In this document: one piece after another, positions 59,357-64,000 of the stretch | How positions within the stretch are numbered: the stretch's first letter is position 1 | Layout: each line of letters begins with the position of its first letter | DNA from: a virus | IMG/VR virus record: IMGVR_UViG_3300030104_002782 | Location: 1 to 64,000 of that record | DNA: 64,000 nt | Reading direction: 5' to 3' (one strand) | Translations under genes and position numbers: made by a program | The notes under the pieces: generated by a model | The model's input: only the letters and a program-made list of their open reading frames with translations | Databases searched by the model: none | What the model was told of the DNA's origin: nothing

Positions 59357-59715
59357 GCCTCCACCCCCATAGGTGTCATGCTAGGAATCGTGATTTCCAA
59401 TTGCGATTCGTCTAATTCCCAATGCTCAAGGTACGCTTGACCTGCTCGGTTAAGTGCCATGATGCAAGCCCTTGTATCATCAGCACATAGTAGACCATCG
59501 TCATGTATCTCGCAACTACCCATCCACCAGACCTGTAAGGTCTCGATGAAGTCACTGAAAGGTACTTTCAGTCTAAGACCGTTTCCTAGGAAACCGACAT
59601 CATGGGCCATTTGCGAATAAGTAGTTGCTAAAGCAACTGCTTGTTCTGTTCGTGCTATCATTTCTGCTAAATCTTCGATTTTCATTTCTGCTTTACATAT
59701 GTGTTCGTCTGTCAT
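59353..59715 (-). CDS. 120-residue hypothetical protein
   Basis: Acidic helical protein (IEDLAEMIARTEQAVALATT). The coding sequence contains CTGAAAG-GTA-CTTTCAG near 59557 and AGTTGCT-AA-AGCAACT near 59623, and a perfect 14-bp CTAG palindrome near 59581. These mark the start of the hairpin-dense right arm. Confidence 0.5.
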   Translation of the reverse strand: MTDEHICKAEMKIEDLAEMIARTEQAVALATTYSQMAHDVGFLGNGLRLKVPFSDFIETLQVWWMGSCEIHDDGLLCADDTRACIMALNRAGQAYLEHWELDESQLEITIPSMTPMGVEA

Positions 59716-59717
59716 GT

Positions 59718-59870
59718 TCACTCATCCTCCTGTATAGAATCCAAAGAATCCAAAATCATTTGGAAAAGGTATTCGTCATCCACAAATCTATTTCTGAAAT
59801 CGCCCAAAGAGCGACCTGTCTTTTCTTCCCACTCATTGACTATAGTCAATTTCCATTCGTGATATTTCAT
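59718..59870 (-). CDS. 50-residue acidic protein
   Basis: MKYHEWKLTIVNEWEEKTGR and an acidic end (LDSLDSIQEDE). Its stop is two bases before the next ATG. Too short for most gene calling but well packed between two genes with the same GATGAGTGAAC junction. Confidence 0.5.
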   Translation of the reverse strand: MKYHEWKLTIVNEWEEKTGRSLGDFRNRFVDDEYLFQMILDSLDSIQEDE

Positions 59871-59872
59871 GT

Positions 59873-60820
59873 TCACTCATCCTCCCCTGTCCACTTTGCT
59901 AGTGCTTGCTTAACATCTTCGATGCCAGCCTTGATTGCCCCTGCTACAGAATCTTGGCCTGTACCTGTTCTCATTACATGAGCCTTGTCTAGACCGATAC
60001 ATTTTGCGACTTCTTTACCTTGACTTGGGTCAAGGTCTATTGCTGAACCTAGACCTGTACCGGCTCTCCCATGAGCCGCCCACATACCGAATAAGCCGGT
60101 TCTAAAGAACCATGCAGAGCCAGCACTAGCCGCTATTGCCTCATTCAGACCTTCGTCAGCATCTTTGATGCGTACTGCCGCTAGAGTATTCGTAGTACCG
60201 TTTACGGCACTACGCAAACAGCCTCTTGAGTAGGCATAGGCCCAGACTTCTACAGCGAAGCCAGCCTGTGAGAGTAGGTCTGCTGCTGCTAGTGCGACTG
60301 CTGTCCTAGCAAATATGACATCGGCATCAGTCATGCAGTTAGCCCCCGTAGGGACTACAAGTGCTACGGCTTCTACAGGGGCCGATGATTTGCGAATTGT
60401 CCTACGGAACATTGAGTCGCCATTTAGTAGGCGTGTAGCATTCACACGACCTCGGCTATCCGACCACTTGAGTTTACGCTTCAATTGACTTAGGTCAATG
60501 GAGTCCACTAGGTCGGACATCTTGTCACGAGTTTTTGCGATTGCTTTGTGGTCGTTTTCGACATAGTCGCCAAGACGAGCCGCTACATCTCTACGAGATG
60601 TGACTTGACCTTTTAGGTCGGGGCGACCTATCCAATTCAAATCGCAACTACCATCATGTAGAGGGTCATAACCCTCAAAATCGCTAGGCTTGAGTGAATT
60701 GACATAGTCGCCAGCATCAGCAGGGGTGTCCGAGATGGTGAAATTGCACGAGAGAGCATCAGAGGTATGATGCCCTATGCGAGTCCCTAACTCGTATGAT
60801 GTTACCTCGGTAACAGACAT
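59873..60820 (-). CDS. Putative vWA-like partner of the AAA ATPase
   Basis: A 315-residue protein directly after the MoxR/CobS-like ATPase, overlapping it as TGATG. The central VEAVALVVPTGANCM and AAADLLSQAGFAVEVWAYAY recall strand 1 and strand 2 of a vWA fold, but the DxSxS metal motif is not present (PTGAN instead). CobS/MoxR ATPases usually pair with vWA proteins. The fold is inferred from pairing and hydrophobic pattern. Confidence 0.5.
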   Translation of the reverse strand: MSVTEVTSYELGTRIGHHTSDALSCNFTISDTPADAGDYVNSLKPSDFEGYDPLHDGSCDLNWIGRPDLKGQVTSRRDVAARLGDYVENDHKAIAKTRDKMSDLVDSIDLSQLKRKLKWSDSRGRVNATRLLNGDSMFRRTIRKSSAPVEAVALVVPTGANCMTDADVIFARTAVALAAADLLSQAGFAVEVWAYAYSRGCLRSAVNGTTNTLAAVRIKDADEGLNEAIAASAGSAWFFRTGLFGMWAAHGRAGTGLGSAIDLDPSQGKEVAKCIGLDKAHVMRTGTGQDSVAGAIKAGIEDVKQALAKWTGEDE

Positions 60821-62178
60821 CAAGCCGCACCCCCATTTGTAGCGAGAGCATCAGAGATGAAGGCATCATCGAAGCCTATGGCTTTCAAGTCCTTGCGATT
60901 CCAATCGGTGACGGCTTTCTTACGAATCCTTTCCATTTCCCAGCCGAGAACATGCTTTTGCTTCTTGGCGTTTATCATGTGGCGAGGGCTGATAATGCGG
61001 CCTACAAGTCCAGCGTTATCTGCTCTATCACGAAGGTCATGGAAGAAGGAGACGATTTCATCGTCACCGATGAGTTGGCGTTCAAATGCTCGGTCATAGC
61101 CCCAGCGAATAACTCCGTTAGCGAAGCGATTTAGAGTAGCACCGTCGAGCGTTTCTGCCGCACTGTATGGGCCACGACCTTTACCTTGTCCCAAGGTGTT
61201 AGTTGTAGCAAGGATGAATAAGTCCTCGGACTTCTTGATAACCGTACCATCTGGCATAGTCCATTCGTCGTTGGCTAAAGCCATGTTAGCCGCAACTGCT
61301 GTGCCACCCATTAGACGGTCAAACTCGTCAAAGACGAGGACTCCACCGTCACGGAAAGTTTCAACTATGTTGGTGATTCTGTGCTTTTCTTCTCCGGAGG
61401 AGACATTAGGAATCATTGGCCCTTGTATATCCGAGGGCATCATTTCATTGTGACATGAGATAACAGCAAAACGGACAGACTTCGGATTTGCGAATCCACC
61501 GGCTTCCGGAGGAAGTGCTTTGAGAGTGTCAAATATCTGTCTAGCGGCATGGGTCTTACCAGACCCAGCAGGGCCGGTAGCCATACAATTGATACGAACA
61601 CGGCCCATGTCAAGTGCTTCATCGAAGCAAGGGTGGACTAGTCCGACCTTGACTTCTTCAAAGTCACCAAGGGGCTGAACGATAGTGGTACGAGGTAATG
61701 CTAGAGCATTTACCTTGTCCTCTAGGGTAGTATCTACTAGGTCAGTAAACTGTCCTAGGATATGTGGTGCAACCATATTTGCTAAAGCAAGTCCGGCTGG
61801 GTCGGCATCTTTGTTATCGAAGATAACAGGGGTAGGTGTTTTCTTTGGCATTTTCTTAGTCTCCTTTGGAGTGTCCTTTGGTGGGGTCTTTGGTACTTCT
61901 TCACCAGAGGTGAAGGCTTTGAGTTGCGATTCCGACATTGTTGAAACAATGGTATCGAAAGTTTCTGGGTTTAGGTGATAACCTACATCTACACATGAAG
62001 TGTGAATCCAAGTTGCTTTTCTAGATTCCGAAGGAATCTTGACTTGAGCCACAGAGGATTTAGGGTGTGTTCCATTAATGGAACCACCACAAACCTTACA
62101 GGTTCCGTCGTAGTTTGCATTCTTGGTCTTTAGACCAATTTGTCGTAGTATCTTTGCTTGTGGGGTTTGCTTGCTCAT
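60820..62178 (-). CDS. MoxR/CobS-like AAA+ ATPase with zinc-finger front
   Basis: A 452-residue ATPase. Cys27, Cys30, His38, His59 and Cys62 (CKVCGGSINGTH ... WIHTSC) may form a zinc finger. Walker A is GPAGSGKTH (202-210), Walker B GGVLVFDEFDRL (278-289), sensor LATTN (323-327) and LNRFANGVIRWGYD with the arginine finger. A Pro/Lys-rich linker lies in between. Phages often carry such CobS-like proteins, with unclear roles in remodelling complexes. AAGGAGATG precedes its ATG. Confidence 0.75.
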   Translation of the reverse strand: MSKQTPQAKILRQIGLKTKNANYDGTCKVCGGSINGTHPKSSVAQVKIPSESRKATWIHTSCVDVGYHLNPETFDTIVSTMSESQLKAFTSGEEVPKTPPKDTPKETKKMPKKTPTPVIFDNKDADPAGLALANMVAPHILGQFTDLVDTTLEDKVNALALPRTTIVQPLGDFEEVKVGLVHPCFDEALDMGRVRINCMATGPAGSGKTHAARQIFDTLKALPPEAGGFANPKSVRFAVISCHNEMMPSDIQGPMIPNVSSGEEKHRITNIVETFRDGGVLVFDEFDRLMGGTAVAANMALANDEWTMPDGTVIKKSEDLFILATTNTLGQGKGRGPYSAAETLDGATLNRFANGVIRWGYDRAFERQLIGDDEIVSFFHDLRDRADNAGLVGRIISPRHMINAKKQKHVLGWEMERIRKKAVTDWNRKDLKAIGFDDAFISDALATNGGAA

Positions 62179-62411
62179 TGTTTCATCTCCTTTGGTTGGT
62201 TGGTGTTTCTCGGCTCCTTTAGGGGGCTTTCCGTTATAATACCTTCGATGGTGTCGGTATCATCCATAGCGTAAAGCATCTGTAAGATTCGGTCTGAATA
62301 GGTAGTTGGCACAACTACACCATCCATAACGACTTCGTCAAAGTTAGTCCTCAACAAATCGGCCAAATCTGTGACCAAGGGGTTGTTGAAGTAATCTCTC
62401 TTATCGTACAT
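62175..62411 (-). CDS. 78-residue acidic protein
   Basis: ATG 62411 (MYDKRDYFNNPLVTDLADLL) follows GGAG and is preferred. The frame stays open to 62726, but that stretch is hairpin-filled DNA resembling the non-coding arms and codes for a low-quality Ser/Asn-rich sequence. Overlaps the ATPase start as ATGA. Unknown function. Confidence 0.5.
   Translation of the reverse strand: MYDKRDYFNNPLVTDLADLLRTNFDEVVMDGVVVPTTYSDRILQMLYAMDDTDTIEGIITESPLKEPRNTNQPKEMKQ
62212..62229 (-). promoter_or_regulatory. C-rich promoter of the ATPase-vWA operon
   Basis: AAAGCCCCCTAAAGGAGC on the minus strand, about 38 bp before ATG 62178, same spacing as the promoter at 58011-58028. The box reads TAAAGG instead of TATAGG. 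Leader would carry AAGGAG. Confidence 0.45.
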
Positions 62412-63384
62412 GTTTATATTCTCCTCATCAGAGATGGGAGAATTAAACTGTACTTTAAGAGAGTACAATATACTACTTCGTAGTATAAAATCAGAATCTA
62501 AGAATAAGAATGAGAGCATCTTATTCTTAGATTTGCCTATGCACATGTATAGGTATGTGTGTATAGGAGTATTTTCTAGCCCTTTAGGGCTAGGATTTAG
62601 CAAACTATTATTAGCAACCTCCTTTGAAAGGAGGCCATAGGCACATGTATATGTGTCTGATTTTCTGCTAATTAAGTCAGAATCGTTCAGCGATTCTGTA
62701 ACTTTAGCAAACTTGTTTATCATCATGTGTATAACCTATGTATCTTATTAGTGACCGGCTTGATTTTTTCGGATTATAATCATAAGGGACTAGATTATAA
62801 TCAGAATGGAACATTCTTGATTATAATCGTAAAATACTATGGTTTTTACTTTGAGAATAGAGTATACAGATACTCTATTCGCAAAGCCACCTGCATACCT
62901 GCGCGCTGGGTCTAGAGACCCCCCAAAGGGCGGAAACCCCCTACGGGGTTTTCCTTCCGCAGTACAACGATTTTGCGATTTCACCTTTTCCACACATGAG
63001 GCGTAGGCCCACATGGGCGAGGGCGCATATACCCGCAAGATGCTTGATTTTCTTAGTTTTATTTTTACACTCTATCTAAAAAGTATACTTTTTGATATAG
63101 TGTACGAGAAGAGGTCTCAAGGTAGTGGGGTAGCCTTTTGAAATTAGAGTGCCGAGAAATTGACGACAGACACCATAACTCGGACTTTACTTTTTGCACC
63201 GACCTTGATTTAGGGAGACCTAAAAATAACTCGTAGAGTTATTGTTGGCAGGGGTGCGAACACACGAGGGCATGTGCGAGGGCATCTGGATTTCTTGCAG
63301 AAATCTTCCGGATTTAGAGAATAGTATTCAGTAATACTATTCCCGAAATCTACGCATGTGGGGGCAAGCGAGCGCACACCTGCT
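62412..63384. repeat. Right-arm non-coding hairpin block
   Basis: No convincing gene is seen. Inverted repeats include CTACTAC-like arms near 62471-62484, about 62574-62592 (CTAGCCC-TTT-AGGGCTAG), a 10-bp stem near 62856 (loop ACAG), a perfect 16-bp palindrome at 63078-63093, TTTAGG-GAGA-CCTAAA near 63212, AATAACTC-GTA-GAGTTATT near 63225 and a 10-bp stem near 63320. GCAGTACAACGATT recurs near 62958. Alternating ACATGTGY words appear from 62530 on. Confidence 0.65.
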
Positions 63385-63416
63385 CGTACATGTGTATGTG
63401 CATGTACGCATGTGCG
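63385..63416. other. 32-bp alternating pyrimidine-purine tract
   Basis: Unbroken Y-R alternation, followed by further tracts at 63418-63428 and 63444-63464 and more TGTGYG words to about 63610. It mirrors the 48-bp tract at 59-106. Frames across it give only Cys/Met/His-rich repeats and are not genes. Confidence 0.65.
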
Positions 63417-63615
63417 AGTGCATGTGTAGGCACATGCCTACGGGTGTACGCATATGTGCGTACAGGTCTAAAACTATCGAAGATAGTTTCGCAAAAATTA
63501 AGGAATAAGTATTACTCAATCTTATTCCTAATTTCAGCGTACAGGGGTACTCGCACACACATGCTTGCATATGTGTAGGCACATGTGCGAGCGCACATGT
63601 ATGTGTAGGTGGTAG

Positions 63616-63635
63616 AAATCTAACTAGTTAGATTT
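63616..63635. repeat. Perfect 20-bp palindrome centred on ACTAGT
   Basis: Positions 63616-63635 equal their own reverse complement. At least three similar palindromes with the core ACTAGT lie at the left end (123-146, near 2278-2297, 2597-2618). Confidence 0.7.
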
Positions 63636-63651
63636 TCAGTGATTTGAAATT

Positions 63652-63690
63652 AAAAAAAGCCCCTTAGTGAACCGAGGTTCACTAAGGGGC
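63652..63690 (-). terminator. Strong intrinsic terminator (15-bp stem, T7)
   Basis: Arms 63659-63673 and 63676-63690 pair perfectly around loop GA. Read on the minus strand it is followed by seven T. It ends the transcript of the gene at 63735-63956. The design matches the terminators at 109-150 and 2629-2675. Confidence 0.8.
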
Positions 63691-63734
63691 AAAGAGTGAC
63701 TAAAGTCACTAAACTAGAAGTCTATGGTGATGAA

Positions 63735-63956
63735 TCACCATAGAGGCTCAAGGCCAATAAACTTCATGTATTCATTCAGAAGCAGGGCTTCTGACATCGG
63801 CTTTTTCTTGCCTTGGGTTGCTCTGATTGCTTCGGCAATCATAGTGCTAGTTGTCTCCTTGGTTCCAACAATAGGATTGTTGTTTCCGATGAATCGGTGG
63901 ATTTTCAACAACCTGTTGGTTAGTCTTTTTTCGGCTCGGCTTTGGGCTTTACTCAT
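63735..63956 (-). CDS. 73-residue basic protein
   Basis: Basic start MSKAQSRAEKRLTNRLLKIH and a helical body. GAGG lies eight bases before the ATG. Short hairpins occur in and after the gene (TCTATGGTGA-TGAA-TCACCATAGA spans its stop). A DNA-binding role is plausible from charge only. It is isolated from the other right-arm genes by 1.3 kb of non-coding DNA. Confidence 0.6.
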   Translation of the reverse strand: MSKAQSRAEKRLTNRLLKIHRFIGNNNPIVGTKETTSTMIAEAIRATQGKKKPMSEALLLNEYMKFIGLEPLW

Positions 63957-64000
63957 CTGTATTCCTCATTTACAATGGGAATACAGAGAGTATTTTTCGC

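Noticed and set aside
63337-63582. Frames coding for Cys/Met/His-rich repeats
   Set aside because: They are direct products of the alternating purine-pyrimidine tract and look like low-complexity noise.
1-64000. Terminal direct or inverted repeats marking a complete linear genome
   Set aside because: The first and last ~100 bases do not match in either orientation; only word use is similar. The window edges may be arbitrary.
1-64000. tRNA, rRNA or integrase genes
   Set aside because: No cloverleaf with a CCA-type acceptor, no rRNA signature and no tyrosine or serine recombinase motifs were recognised by eye; a dedicated search would be needed to exclude an unusual tRNA.

Overview
The window reads as most or all of the genome of a tailed double-stranded DNA virus (HK97-type head, tail with a tape-measure protein) that infects an archaeon. 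The archaeal assignment rests on the replication genes: a family-B DNA polymerase, an archaeo-eukaryotic primase, an RFC-type clamp loader, a PCNA-like clamp, an MCM-like helicase, an XPF/ERCC4 nuclease and a Cas4-like nuclease. It also rests on many TATA boxes placed 25-28 bp in front of start codons, the layout of archaeal leaderless promoters. The gene content resembles the magroviruses described for marine Group II Euryarchaeota, but the host cannot be fixed from this sequence alone. No integrase, tRNA, rRNA or CRISPR array was seen.

Layout. (1) 1-3.4 kb: a few small minus-strand genes and about 1.3 kb of non-coding DNA, all packed with short, nearly perfect inverted repeats. A 48-bp alternating pyrimidine-purine tract lies at the left edge. 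(2) 3.4-6.3 kb: a minus-strand operon of metallophosphoesterase, a 70-residue protein and the large terminase, driven by a leaderless promoter in a divergent AT-rich region at 6.3-6.7 kb. (3) 6.7-31.75 kb: a plus-strand structural module running portal, small membrane proteins, protease-scaffold fusion, decoration protein, major capsid protein, connectors, tail tube, tail chaperone pair with a canonical -1 frameshift site, tape measure and a 2363-residue tail protein. (4) 31.85-49.9 kb: minus-strand replication module. (5) 50.1-62.4 kb: minus-strand accessory region of small, tightly overlapping genes, many with zinc-binding cysteine pairs, ending in a CobS/MoxR-like AAA ATPase and a putative vWA-like partner. 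(6) 62.4-64 kb: hairpin- and alternating-purine-pyrimidine-rich non-coding DNA, a terminator and one 73-residue gene.

The genes imply a virus that copies its own DNA with a nearly complete archaeal-type replisome and makes its own nucleotide kinase, DNA methyltransferase and recombination nucleases. At least two promoter classes are visible: a TTKATARGG(A/T)CA class in front of replication genes and a C-rich CCCCCTATA class in front of accessory operons. Structural genes use ordinary TATA boxes. Many right-arm genes overlap as ATGA or TGATG, which suggests translational coupling.

The strongest unexplained signal is the dense array of micro-hairpins (6-16 bp stems, 1-4 nt loops, often GNA-type triloops) that fills both arms and runs straight through coding sequence at the left end. 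It thins out in the structural genes.
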